Source: Parvularcula lutaonensis
Lineage (GTDB): Bacteria; Pseudomonadota; Alphaproteobacteria; Caulobacterales; Parvularculaceae
Length of the DNA: 64,000 bases
NCBI RefSeq assembly: GCF_014651915.1
Contig: NZ_BMXU01000001.1
Span: 248,001-312,000, forward strand
Reading direction: 5' to 3'
The translations under genes and the position numbers were made by a program. Below, in pieces: positions 34,955 to 44,321 of the stretch (position 1 is the stretch's first letter; each line of letters starts with the position of its first letter). The notes beneath the pieces are model-generated. The model was not told the DNA's origin, made no database searches, and saw only the letters and a list, made by a program, of their open reading frames with translations.

Positions 34955-37120
34955 ATGACCGAAGCGTCCTACTTCACGCTCGCCTCCGAAACCACGCAGT
35001 TCAGCCTGTTGGCGACGAAGGGCGAGCGCCCGCGGATCATTCATTGGGGCGCGGCGATGCCGGGTGTCGAGCCGTCGGAACTCGACCTGCTTGGAACGCG
35101 GCAATGGGTGTTCGGCGGTCCGAATGTGGACCTCCAGCCTTCCTTGATGAACGAGCTCGGCGCCGCGCTCGGCAGCCCCTCCGGTTTTCTGGCCCATAGG
35201 GCGAGCGAGGCTTGGGCCAGCGTCTTCAGGACGTCGGAAGTCGTGCAGGTCTCGCCGCGGGAGCTGCGCATCCGGACGCTTGACGAGGCCACCTCGATCA
35301 GCGCGGTCCATGACATCGTTCTTCATGAGGAAAGCGATGTCCTTGCAATCCGCTGCACGGTGACGAATGAAGGCGATACCAAGCTTACCGTCGATTGGAG
35401 CGCGGTTTGTGTGCTTCCCATCGAACAGTCGATGACTCGCCTCATGGGCTTCACTGGTCGCTGGGCGAACGAGTTCCAGACCGAGCGTATCGAACGCTTC
35501 ACCGGCAGCTATCTCCGCGAGAACCGTGCGGGCCGGACGAGCCATGACTGCTTTCCCGGTATCATCGCCCTCGAACCCGGCGCGGGTGAGCAAGGGGGGC
35601 GCTGCAAGGGCTTTCACCTGGCATGGAGCGGGAACAGCAGGCTGCGTGTCGATCAGCATTCCGATGGTAGGGCTTCGGTGCAGATGGGCGAGCTTTTCCT
35701 GCCCGGCGAAATGACACTGAAGCCGGGCGAGTCCTACGAGTCACCGCAGCTTCTCGCATCTTGTTCGGACGCGGGACTCAACGGGTTGTCCCAGCGGTTC
35801 CACCGCCATGTTGACCGGGTGGTTCTCGACCGGCGGACCAAGGCCCGTCCGCGCCCGGTGCATTTCAACACTTGGGAGGCGGTCTACTTCGACCACAACG
35901 AAGAGAAGCTTCTCGCGCTTGCCGAGAAAGCCGCAGCGGTGGGGGCCGAACGCTTCGTGCTGGATGATGGCTGGTTCGGTGCCCGGCGGAATGACCGCGC
36001 GGGGCTTGGGGACTGGACGGTGGCGAGCGAAGTCTATCCCCGCGGGTTGCACCGGTTGGCCGATCGCGTGCGTGAGCTTGGAATGGAATTCGGGATCTGG
36101 TTCGAGCCGGAGATGGTCAACCCAGATAGCGATCTTTACCGTCAGCACCCGGATTGGGTCCTGCACGCCAGCGGCGTGGACCAGGTCCCGGAGCGGAACC
36201 AGCTCGCCCTCGACCTGACCAAGGCCGAGGTCTGCGACTATCTCTTCGGTGCAATTTCTTCCATCGTGGAGAACTATGGTGTCGCGTATATCAAGTGGGA
36301 CATGAACCGCGACCTTCATCATCCGGGAACGGATGGAGGGCGAGCCGTCGCCCATCAGCAGACGAGGGACCTCTATAGCCTCCTCGCAAGACTGCGAAAG
36401 GCGTATCCCGAGTTGGAGATCGAGACCTGTTCTTCTGGCGGGGGCAGGGCAGACTTCGGTATTTTGAGGTATACTGATCGTGTATGGTCGTCAGACAACA
36501 ATGATGCGCGGGAAAGACAGGCCATCCAGCGCGGGGCGAGCTATTTCTTCCCGCTCAAAGTCCTGGGCAGCCATGTCGGGCCGAAGGTCTGCCACATCAC
36601 GGGCCGCGCCCTGGATATGCGTTTGCGGGTTGCCAGCGCCATCTTCGGCCATATGGGCATGGAGGTCGATCTTTCCGAAGAGAGCGAAGAGGACCTCGAG
36701 ATCCTGAAGAAAGGTGTTGCTCTTTACAAGGAGCACCGGCTGCTGCTGCATGACGGCGTGTTCCATCGGCTTGAAACCCCTTCCACCTATAATGCTCTCT
36801 CGGTCGTTTCCTGCGACAGGCTGGAAGCGCTTGTTTCCTGCGCCAAGCTGGACAGCCAGGTAGCGACCCATCCGAGCCGGTTGCGGTTTGCCGGGCTCGC
36901 GGATGAGTATCGTTATAGGGTGAGGCTGGTTTGGCCAGCTGGCCTTGTCAGCGCGACGGTACCTTCGATCATCGAAACTGCAGGCCTGCAAGCGGGCGGA
37001 TCAGTCTTTTCGGGACGGGCGCTGATGACCCATGGGATGCAATTGCCCGTGACGCATCCAGATGTGTGCCTTGTCTTTCATCTGCAGGCGGATAATCAAG
37101 AGGGAGCGGCCGAGAGATGA
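34955..37120 (+). CDS. GH36 alpha-galactosidase
   Basis: This 721-residue enzyme has no signal peptide, so it is cytoplasmic. It has the N-terminal beta-supersandwich, a (beta/alpha)8 barrel with FVLDDGWFGARR, the nucleophile Asp449 in KWDMNRDLHHPG, CSSGGGRADFG, and acid/base Asp514 in SSDNNDARER, then a C-terminal beta domain. It removes alpha-1,6-linked galactose from melibiose, raffinose or galactomannan fragments. The galT start overlaps its stop by four bases, so released galactose feeds directly into GalK and GalT made from the same message. Confidence 0.95.
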   Translation: MTEASYFTLASETTQFSLLATKGERPRIIHWGAAMPGVEPSELDLLGTRQWVFGGPNVDLQPSLMNELGAALGSPSGFLAHRASEAWASVFRTSEVVQVSPRELRIRTLDEATSISAVHDIVLHEESDVLAIRCTVTNEGDTKLTVDWSAVCVLPIEQSMTRLMGFTGRWANEFQTERIERFTGSYLRENRAGRTSHDCFPGIIALEPGAGEQGGRCKGFHLAWSGNSRLRVDQHSDGRASVQMGELFLPGEMTLKPGESYESPQLLASCSDAGLNGLSQRFHRHVDRVVLDRRTKARPRPVHFNTWEAVYFDHNEEKLLALAEKAAAVGAERFVLDDGWFGARRNDRAGLGDWTVASEVYPRGLHRLADRVRELGMEFGIWFEPEMVNPDSDLYRQHPDWVLHASGVDQVPERNQLALDLTKAEVCDYLFGAISSIVENYGVAYIKWDMNRDLHHPGTDGGRAVAHQQTRDLYSLLARLRKAYPELEIETCSSGGGRADFGILRYTDRVWSSDNNDARERQAIQRGASYFFPLKVLGSHVGPKVCHITGRALDMRLRVASAIFGHMGMEVDLSEESEEDLEILKKGVALYKEHRLLLHDGVFHRLETPSTYNALSVVSCDRLEALVSCAKLDSQVATHPSRLRFAGLADEYRYRVRLVWPAGLVSATVPSIIETAGLQAGGSVFSGRALMTHGMQLPVTHPDVCLVFHLQADNQEGAAER

Positions 37121-38190
37121 ACGCTGTCACCAGGATCGGACAGGTTGGCGAGAAGGCAGTCTTTCGCCGGCATCATCGCAAGCCCGATGGAAGATCGTTG
37201 TTCCTCTACGGCTTCGCCAAGCCCGACGGAGTCTCTCTTCCTGAAGGGAATGATCCGGTGGCGAAGGGCGGGGAGCTGCGCTGGCATCCGTTCCGCCGCG
37301 AATGGAACGTCTACGCCGCGCACCGGCAGAATCGGACCTTCAAGCCAAGCTCTGCCGAGGACCCGCTCGCCCCGAGCAAACCCGGCGGCGCCGTGACCGA
37401 GATACCTTTCGAGACCTTCGAAGTCGCGGTCTTCGGCAACAAGTTCACGAGCCTTCACCCCGAAGCACCGGATCCGCCGGAGATCCCTGGCGTGTCCAGC
37501 CAGCCGGCTGTCGGGGCGTGCGAGGTCGTCGTCTACACCCCGGAACAGACAGGCAGTCTTTACACGGTGGGCCAAGAGCGCCGGAGACTGCTCCTTTCAG
37601 CATGGAACGATCGGTATGAAGCGCTTTTCCAGCAGGGCTGTGCCTTTGTGATGCCGTTCGAGAGCAGGGGAGAGGAAGTGGGCGTCACGCTCCATCATCC
37701 CCACGGTCAGATCTATGGCTTCGGAGAGGTCCCACAGGTCCAGAGACAGATGGCGAGCGCTTTCGACGACGGCTTCTCGCTCGAGAGACTTCTTCCGCAG
37801 TGGTCTGAGTATAGTGTCGATGAGGCAGGGGGCGTTTCGGCATTCTGTCCGCCCTTTGCCCGCTTTCCCTTCGAAGTCTGGCTCACGCCAAGGCGGCGCG
37901 TGCCCGGTCCGTGGGACTTCAGCGAGGAGGAGTCCGATGGCTTCGCCCATCTCCTCGGCGAGGTCACGAGGCGGTATGACCGCTTCTTCGGCAGGGACAC
38001 TGCCTACATGCTGACGCTTCACGCCGCGCCGAAGGGATGCGAGCAGACCTTCCACTTCACCGCGCAGTTCTATCCGATCTTGCGGGCACCGGGGCGGGTG
38101 AAATTCCTCGCTTCGGTCGAGCAGGGAACGGGGGTCTTCACTGTCGATGTGATGCCCGAAGAGGCCGCCAGAACGTTGAGGGCGCAATGA
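37117..38190 (+). CDS. galT: Galactose-1-phosphate uridylyltransferase
   Basis: This 357-residue GalT has the HIT-like catalytic motif HHPHGQIYGFGEVP with His194-Pro-His196, where the second His forms the uridylyl intermediate. The N-terminal half includes RRHHRKPDGR and the FVMPFESRGEEVGVT strand. It transfers UMP from UDP-glucose to galactose-1-phosphate in the Leloir pathway. It overlaps the GH36 gene upstream and galK downstream, both by four bases. No galE (epimerase) lies in the window. Confidence 0.93.
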   Translation: MNAVTRIGQVGEKAVFRRHHRKPDGRSLFLYGFAKPDGVSLPEGNDPVAKGGELRWHPFRREWNVYAAHRQNRTFKPSSAEDPLAPSKPGGAVTEIPFETFEVAVFGNKFTSLHPEAPDPPEIPGVSSQPAVGACEVVVYTPEQTGSLYTVGQERRRLLLSAWNDRYEALFQQGCAFVMPFESRGEEVGVTLHHPHGQIYGFGEVPQVQRQMASAFDDGFSLERLLPQWSEYSVDEAGGVSAFCPPFARFPFEVWLTPRRRVPGPWDFSEEESDGFAHLLGEVTRRYDRFFGRDTAYMLTLHAAPKGCEQTFHFTAQFYPILRAPGRVKFLASVEQGTGVFTVDVMPEEAARTLRAQ

Positions 38191-39257
38191 CGATCGAGGA
38201 ACTCTTCCGTAAACGGTTCGGAGCAGAGCCGGAGGCTGTTGCCCGAGCGCCGGGCAGGGTGAACCTCATCGGTGAGCATATCGATTACAACGGCGGTGCT
38301 GTCCTGCCTTTCCCGATCAGCCGTGGTGTGACCGTGGGGATTCAGCTCACGGAGGAACCGGTTGCGTCGATCGCTTCGGACCGGTTTCCGGATATGGTCA
38401 CCGCGCGGCTCGAAGGCGAGATGCGGGAGGGTTGGGCACGGTATGCGTTCTACGCGATCAGGCTCGCAAAGGACCTCGGCTGGTTTTCCGGCGGAGCCCG
38501 GCTCGCGATTACGTCCGATCTCAGCGATGGGGCGGGGCTGTCCAGCTCCGCCGCGCTGTGTGTCGCTGTCCTCAAGGCCCTGCGTTCTCTATCCCAAGTC
38601 GGCGTCACCGATGTCGAGATCGCGAAGCTCGCCCGGCGTGTCGAGAACGAGTTCATCGGGATGCCCTGCGGGATCATGGACCAGATGGCAGTGGCAATCG
38701 TACGGCCTGGCGAGGCGCTGTTCCTTGATACGGTTACACTCGAGTTCGAGACCATTCCGCTTCCGGATGGATACGACTTCATAGCCCTTCACTCCGGCGT
38801 GCACCGGGAGCTGGCCGATGGCCGATACCGAGCGCGGAAGGAGGAGTGCGACGTCGCCAAGGAAGTGTTGGGAACGGATAATCTTTGCACTCTTGACCTG
38901 GCCGAGATCGAAAAGGCGAGCCTTCCTGATAGTGTTCGCCGTCGTGTACGGCACTGCATCACGGAGCATCGGCGCGTGGGTTTGGCCGCCGAGGCTCTCA
39001 GGAAGGGAGACGCTGCGAGATTGGGCCGGTTGATGAACGAAAGTCACGCGTCGATGCGGGATGATTTCGAGATGTCCCTTCCGGCCATCGACGCGCTTGT
39101 GGCGACTGCCTTGGCTGAGGGCGCGGCCGGGGCACGCCTGACTGGCGGCGGCTTTGGCGGGTGTATCGTGGCCTGCGTCGAAGCCGCTGCTTCGGATGCC
39201 TGGCAGCAGCGCGTGCTCCGTCAGCATCCGGAGGCTTTCGCCATCGAGGACCGGTAG
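38187..39257 (+). CDS. galK: Galactokinase
   Basis: This 356-residue GHMP kinase has the galactokinase signature GRVNLIGEHIDYNGG near the N-terminus, the ATP-binding LSDGAGLSSSAAL, and the C-terminal LTGGGFGGCIVA. It phosphorylates galactose at C1. The frame is open upstream, but ATG 38187 overlaps the galT stop and gives the canonical N-terminus. It is the last gene of the galactoside operon, eight bases from the convergent thiolase-like gene. Confidence 0.95.
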   Translation: MTIEELFRKRFGAEPEAVARAPGRVNLIGEHIDYNGGAVLPFPISRGVTVGIQLTEEPVASIASDRFPDMVTARLEGEMREGWARYAFYAIRLAKDLGWFSGGARLAITSDLSDGAGLSSSAALCVAVLKALRSLSQVGVTDVEIAKLARRVENEFIGMPCGIMDQMAVAIVRPGEALFLDTVTLEFETIPLPDGYDFIALHSGVHRELADGRYRARKEECDVAKEVLGTDNLCTLDLAEIEKASLPDSVRRRVRHCITEHRRVGLAAEALRKGDAARLGRLMNESHASMRDDFEMSLPAIDALVATALAEGAAGARLTGGGFGGCIVACVEAAASDAWQQRVLRQHPEAFAIEDR

Positions 39258-39265
39258 GCCCGGAC

Positions 39266-40498
39266 CTATCCAGCAGCAACGATGAAGCAGCAGTTTGTCG
39301 TTCCCGATCCGCCGACGTTGTAAGTCGCTGCGCGCCGGGCGCCTTCGACCTGATAGTCGCCAGCCTGACCGCTGACTTGTCTCGAAGCGTCGAGGACCAT
39401 CCGCACACCGGTTGCACCGACCGGGTGGCCAAGGCCTATGAGGCCGCCTGACGGGTTCACAGGCAGGCTGCCTCCGAACGCAATCCTGCCATCCTCGACG
39501 GCCTTCCAGCCCTCGCCGGGTAAGGTCAGGCCGAAATGCTCGATCGCCATATATTCAGTGATGGTGAAGCAGTCATGGGTCTCGATGAGATCAAGATCGT
39601 CTGGTCCCTGAAGGCCAGCGCGGTCATAGGCATCGGTGATGGCCTTGCGGACCCATGGGAAGACGTAAGGGCTCCCAGCGCTATCCTTGAGCTTCTGCTC
39701 CAGCATCATAGGCGCAGTGGTATGACCCCAGCCGTCGATCCGCGGCAGATTCTCAAGAGACAATCCGTGCTGGTCGCAATAAGCTTTGGCGCGCTCTGGT
39801 GAAGCGAGAAAAAGAACGGCAGCGCCGTCGGTGACTTGCGCGCAGTCCTGCCTGCGCATCCAGCCCTCGATGACGGGGTTCGCCTCGTCATCGGCGGTGA
39901 AGCTTTGCGACGTGAAGCCCCAGCCCCTTGTCTGGGCGAGAGGATTTCTCTTGGCGTTTGCGAAGTTGATCTCGGCGATGCCCATCAGGTGACGATAGTC
40001 GAGCCCGTATCGCCGATCATATTCCTCCGCGAGGTCCGAGAACATCGCTGGCCAGACATAGGTCGCGCCCTGCGCTTCCTTCCCGCGCCAAGCCGCAGCG
40101 CCCAGATGGTCCGCAGCCAGATGGCCTGCCACATTGCGCATCAGTTCGATGCCGACGACACAGGCAAGATCATACCGGCCGCTCTCGATATCGGCCATCG
40201 CGGCCATGAGGGCGAGGGATCCCGATGCGCAGGCGCCTTCGTGCCGCGAGGCAGGCATCCCGGCAAAACCCGGATCAGCGTGGGCAAAGAAACCACCGAG
40301 CATCCCCTGTCCGGTGAAAAGTTCGGCGACGAAGTTGCCCACATGGCCCACCTCGACCTCGTCAGCGTCGATCCGGGTGCCGTCGAGCGCATCCAGCAGG
40401 CAGGATTGGAAAAGGTCAAACAGCTCGGAGCCTTCGCGCGTCCAGTTGCGTGCAAAATCGGTTTGCGCACCGCCAAGAATATAGACCGGTCCAGCCAT
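39266..40498 (-). CDS. Thiolase-family protein (acetyl-CoA acetyltransferase-like)
   Basis: This protein of about 410 residues has a thiolase fold: SRHEGACASGSLAL carries the nucleophilic Cys, GGSLPVNPSGGLIGLGHPVGATG the C-terminal His motif, and the end GSGTTNCCFIVA lies near the second Cys region. The pattern is closest to SCP-x/thiolase-like acetyltransferases rather than classic AtoB. ATG 40498 has GGAGGAAG just upstream and gives MAGPVYILGGAQTDF, so the longer frame is rejected. Its reaction is not clear from context; neighbours are a galactokinase and a carotenoid oxygenase. Confidence 0.85.
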   Translation of the reverse strand: MAGPVYILGGAQTDFARNWTREGSELFDLFQSCLLDALDGTRIDADEVEVGHVGNFVAELFTGQGMLGGFFAHADPGFAGMPASRHEGACASGSLALMAAMADIESGRYDLACVVGIELMRNVAGHLAADHLGAAAWRGKEAQGATYVWPAMFSDLAEEYDRRYGLDYRHLMGIAEINFANAKRNPLAQTRGWGFTSQSFTADDEANPVIEGWMRRQDCAQVTDGAAVLFLASPERAKAYCDQHGLSLENLPRIDGWGHTTAPMMLEQKLKDSAGSPYVFPWVRKAITDAYDRAGLQGPDDLDLIETHDCFTITEYMAIEHFGLTLPGEGWKAVEDGRIAFGGSLPVNPSGGLIGLGHPVGATGVRMVLDASRQVSGQAGDYQVEGARRAATYNVGGSGTTNCCFIVAAG

Positions 40499-40681
40499 TA
40501 TAGCGCTTCCTCCGCATGGATGGGGACGCGTCCTCACCCTTGCTTGCGAGGGTAGGCCCGGCATCACCACCAACACAAGCTATGCCTGATGGGCTGACTT
40601 AATTCTTGCTGCTTTCTACCCCGCTCCATAGGCTTCGGTCGAGGAAAGAGCGCCGCGAAAGGCACCGCCCGGGAGGACAGG

Positions 40682-42163
40682 ATGAGCATCAACATCGTCA
40701 ACCGCTTCCAGTCGGGGATCCGGCCGTCTGCACACCCTTACCTCAACGGTGCATGGACGCCGTGTACGGAGGAGGTTGACGCGGACGAGCTTGAGGTGAT
40801 CGGGGAAATCCCGAAGGACCTCAGCGGTGTCTATATTCGCAACACCGAGAATCCGCTTCACGAGGCCATCGGCGTCTATCATCCCTTCGATGGCGACGGA
40901 ATGCTGCACATGATGTCGTTCGAGGGCGGAAGGGCAAGCTATCGCAACCGCTTCGTGCGAACGGAAGGTTTCCGCGCCGAGCAGGAAGCAGGCCGCGCCC
41001 TCTGGACGGGGATTGCCGGGAATCCAAGCAAGTCCGAACGTGAAGGGTGGGGTGCGCGTGGCCGGATGAAGGATTCATCGTCCACGGATGTCGTGGTCTT
41101 CGGCGGGGAGGCCCTGTCGACCTTTTACATGTGCGGGGAAGGCTATCGCCTCGATCCGTATACGCTTGAGGATCATGGGCGCGCGGCCTGGGTGCCGCCG
41201 GAGGGCATTTCGGCCCACCCGAAAGTCGATCCGAGGACTGGCGAGCTCCTGTTTTTCAACTACGGCAAGAAAGCTCCCTACATGCATTATGGTGTGGTGG
41301 GGCCTGACCGGAAGCTCAGGCACATGACGCCGATCCCCCTGCCGGGACCACGCCTGCCACACGATATGGCGTTTACGGAGAATTATTCCATCCTGATCGA
41401 CCTGCCGCTGTTCTGGAAGGAAGAGCTTCTCGAGGCGGGCATCCACTCGGCGGCCTATCACGAGGACCTGCCGACGCGTTTCGCTGTCGTTCCGCGCTAC
41501 GGATCAGAGAACGAGATCCGCCGGTTCGAAGCGGCTCCGACCTACGTCCTGCACTGGACGAATGCTTGGGAGGAGGGGAACGAGATCGTCATAGACGGCT
41601 ATTTTCAGGAGGACCCAGACCCCGCGCCGATCCGGATGCCGGGCATCGACCCGCGCTTCGGAAAGCTGCTCGCGAACATCGACTACCACTCCTTCAAGCC
41701 GAAGCTTCATCGCTGGCGCCTCAATCTCGATACCGGAGGCGTCCGGGAGGAGAGGCTGCACGACGAACTGGTCGAGTTCGGAACGATCAACCAGCATTAT
41801 GCCTGCCGGCCCAACCGTTACGTATACAGCGCAACCGCCGTGCCGGGCATGTTCCTTTTTGCGGGCTTGAAGAAGCACGACCTCGAAACCGGAGAGACCA
41901 CGTCGCTGTCTTTCGGTGAAGGCAGGGTCGGCAGCGAGGCACCCTTCGCACCGCGTGTCGGTGGTGAACGGGAGGACGATGGCTATATCGTGTCTTTCGT
42001 GACCGACACGAATGAGGATCGCTCCGAGTGCATCATCGTTGACGCCCGCGATATTGCGGCGGGTCCCGTGGCGCGGGTCATTCTCCCTCACAGGATTTCC
42101 AGCGGGACCCATGTCGTCTGGGCATCACATGACGAGATCCGCCAGCAACGAGCGATGGCCTGA
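40682..42163 (+). CDS. Carotenoid cleavage oxygenase (RPE65 family)
   Basis: This 493-residue beta-propeller enzyme contains the conserved iron-binding His segments: SAHPKVDPRTG, PHDMAFTENYSIL, a His in DYHSFKPKLHRW and the last in HRISSGTHVVW. It has EIPKDLSGVYIRNTENP near the N-terminus, typical of the family. It splits a double bond in a carotenoid, apocarotenoid or stilbene-like substrate with O2. A strong GGGAGGA ribosome site precedes ATG 40682. It is followed after six bases by a DUF1295 protein, suggesting joint action on an isoprenoid or lipid. Confidence 0.88.
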   Translation: MSINIVNRFQSGIRPSAHPYLNGAWTPCTEEVDADELEVIGEIPKDLSGVYIRNTENPLHEAIGVYHPFDGDGMLHMMSFEGGRASYRNRFVRTEGFRAEQEAGRALWTGIAGNPSKSEREGWGARGRMKDSSSTDVVVFGGEALSTFYMCGEGYRLDPYTLEDHGRAAWVPPEGISAHPKVDPRTGELLFFNYGKKAPYMHYGVVGPDRKLRHMTPIPLPGPRLPHDMAFTENYSILIDLPLFWKEELLEAGIHSAAYHEDLPTRFAVVPRYGSENEIRRFEAAPTYVLHWTNAWEEGNEIVIDGYFQEDPDPAPIRMPGIDPRFGKLLANIDYHSFKPKLHRWRLNLDTGGVREERLHDELVEFGTINQHYACRPNRYVYSATAVPGMFLFAGLKKHDLETGETTSLSFGEGRVGSEAPFAPRVGGEREDDGYIVSFVTDTNEDRSECIIVDARDIAAGPVARVILPHRISSGTHVVWASHDEIRQQRAMA

Positions 42164-42169
42164 GGTCCC

Positions 42170-42973
42170 ATGAGCGGCATCATTCTCTCCAACCTCGCCA
42201 TCATGCTCGGGATCTTCACAGTCGTCTGGGTACTGAGCATTGCAATCCGGAATGCCAGCATTGTCGATATCCTCTGGGGACCGGCCTGCGCCCTTCCGGC
42301 ATTCCTCACTTGGGTGCGGACCGACGGCTATGAGCCAAGAGCGCTCATCCTGACCTTTCTTGTGGCGCTATGGGGACTGCGCCTCGGCTTCTATCTTGCC
42401 CGGCGGAACATCGGTCACGGGGAGGACTACCGCTATGTGGCCATGCGGAAGAAGGCAGGCGGCGACGGACCGTTCAGAATGATCAGTCTCGTGAGGGTGT
42501 TCTGGTTGCAGTGCCTGATCTCCTTCTTCGTCTCCCTGCCCACACAGGTTGGCCAGTTCGGGGTATCGCCGTTCCTGCTTTGGGGAAGCGAGCCGCTCGG
42601 CGTCCTTGCATGGCTCGGCATCGCGGTGTTCGCCGTCGGGTTCCTGTTCGAGACAGTGGGCGATGCGCAGCTCCGCGCCTTCAAGTCGAAGCCTGAAAAC
42701 AAGGGCCGATTGATGACCGAAGGGCTTTGGGCATGGACGCGGCATCCGAACTATTTCGGCGACGCAGCGGTCTGGACCGGCCTGACGCTGATAGCCCTCG
42801 AGAGCCAATGGGGCTTCGTGACGGTACTGAGCCCGGCACTGATGATTTTCTTCCTTTACGCGGTGTCCGGGAAGGCGCTGCTCGAGCGCGCGATGGTTCG
42901 GAAGTATCCTGAGTACGAGAGCTACAAGAAGCGAACGAGCGGCTTCTTCCCGAGGCCTCCCAAAAGGCTGTAA
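42170..42973 (+). CDS. DUF1295 membrane protein (steroid 5-alpha-reductase-like)
   Basis: This 267-residue protein has six to seven predicted helices (LAIMLGIFTVVWVLSIAI; ALILTFLVALWGLRLGFYL; VFWLQCLISFFVSL) and the C-terminal signature of the DUF1295/steroid reductase family: GLWAWTRHPNYFGDA and FPR at the end. Family members are integral-membrane reductases or methyltransferase-like proteins acting on lipids. It sits six bases behind the carotenoid oxygenase, so a linked substrate is possible. Confidence 0.85.
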   Translation: MSGIILSNLAIMLGIFTVVWVLSIAIRNASIVDILWGPACALPAFLTWVRTDGYEPRALILTFLVALWGLRLGFYLARRNIGHGEDYRYVAMRKKAGGDGPFRMISLVRVFWLQCLISFFVSLPTQVGQFGVSPFLLWGSEPLGVLAWLGIAVFAVGFLFETVGDAQLRAFKSKPENKGRLMTEGLWAWTRHPNYFGDAAVWTGLTLIALESQWGFVTVLSPALMIFFLYAVSGKALLERAMVRKYPEYESYKKRTSGFFPRPPKRL

Positions 42974-43018
42974 GCCTTCCCGCGGTGACTCCGGAACTGC
43001 CGGGAGCTCACCGTGGGC

Positions 43019-44221
43019 TCAAGCGGTGGGCGCGGGTTCCCTCCGTTTCGTTCCGGCGACGGGGCTCAGGGGCCGACCATCAATCCCGATGGCGGGCACC
43101 GAAATCTGCACCTCAAGCCCTCTCGGCTCGAGCGGTACAAGCTCCAACCGGAAATCGTCTTGGAAGGCCGACCGCAGTCTCTGTTCGACATTGCGCAGGC
43201 CGATTCCCGTGGAAGAGGGCGCGTTGCGTTCTTGCCGTCTTTCTTCGTCGCTGCCGCTGTCGCGAACCCGGATTTCAAGCCGTCCCTCGTCGAGCCATGC
43301 GGCAAGCGTGAGGGTGGAAGGGCTTAGGCTCCGGCCGACCGCATATTTCATCGCATTCTCGAAAAGCGGCTGGAGGAGGAAGCTCGGCACCGTGGCCTTG
43401 ATGGCTTCGGGTTGGACGTCGAATTCGGTCTGCAGCCGGTCGCGGAATCGGATTTTCTCTATGCTGAGATAAAGGCCGAGGAGATCGATTTCCTGGTCGA
43501 GGGTGTGTTCGAGTTCGTCGTCGTGTTCGAGGGTGGCGCGCAGGAACTCGGCAATTCGGGCCAGCATCGATGTTGCGCCCTCGGCTTCGCCCTTGCGGAC
43601 CAGCCCGCTCACCGAGTTCAGGGCGTTGAAGAGGAAGTGCGGGTTGAGCTGGTACTTCAGCATTCGGAGCCGGGCCTCCTGGTAGAGGCTCTCAGCGGTG
43701 AGGCGTTTGACGCTTTCCTCGTGGGCGCGTGCCGTGGCCTGCAGCGCGGCACGTTCTACCGCCGCGATCCGGTCTTTCTGCTCGAGGGACTGCCGGTAAT
43801 ACTTCGCGGCATGGTAACAGAAGACCCAGCTGCCGAAGACAATGACCGAGGCGAAGAGCCAACCGCCATAGTCGACCGGGCTGACCCATTCGCCTGTGAG
43901 CCATCCGAAAGTCAGGAGACGGAGGGCTGTCCAGATGACAGAGGCTGCGATCACTGCAGCGGTCACGATGGCGATCCGTACGAAGATCGGAGCGTTCCAG
44001 GCCCACCTCGAAACATAGCGGAGAGGGTGGCTGACGATGAGGCCGAGCACCGATTGCACCAGGGTGTGGAGCGCGTAATCCCATTGGCCGGGGTTGTACC
44101 AGAGCGTCAGACTGAGATAGCTCAACATCGTCAGGGCCAGCCAGCCTGCGATTTGTAGCGTCCAGTAACGCCTGTTGTCGGAGGACAGCCACATTTGCGT
44201 TCGCTGCTCGATGCTGGTCAT
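43019..44221 (-). CDS. LytS/AlgZ-type sensor histidine kinase
   Basis: This 400-residue kinase has four N-terminal helices (WTLQIAGWLALTMLSYLSL through YGGWLFASVIVFGSWVF), a coiled linker (SLEQKDRIAAVERAALQATA), the His_kinase phospho-acceptor motif YQLNPHFLFNALNSV, and the HATPase motifs PLFENAMKYAV and GIGLRNVEQRL. The start ATG 44221 has GAAGGGG upstream; the open frame beyond it is the shadow of the regulator gene. It is divergent from the LytTR regulator and surely pairs with it. Confidence 0.88.
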   Translation of the reverse strand: MTSIEQRTQMWLSSDNRRYWTLQIAGWLALTMLSYLSLTLWYNPGQWDYALHTLVQSVLGLIVSHPLRYVSRWAWNAPIFVRIAIVTAAVIAASVIWTALRLLTFGWLTGEWVSPVDYGGWLFASVIVFGSWVFCYHAAKYYRQSLEQKDRIAAVERAALQATARAHEESVKRLTAESLYQEARLRMLKYQLNPHFLFNALNSVSGLVRKGEAEGATSMLARIAEFLRATLEHDDELEHTLDQEIDLLGLYLSIEKIRFRDRLQTEFDVQPEAIKATVPSFLLQPLFENAMKYAVGRSLSPSTLTLAAWLDEGRLEIRVRDSGSDEERRQERNAPSSTGIGLRNVEQRLRSAFQDDFRLELVPLEPRGLEVQISVPAIGIDGRPLSPVAGTKRREPAPTA

Positions 44222-44321
44222 ATGCCCCTTCAACTCCACGTCTGTAAGCGACGTGCCGACATGGTAAGACCCCTCCACAGCGGATGGCAAATCTGCGCAA
44301 CCAATTGTTCTTGGGCTGAGC

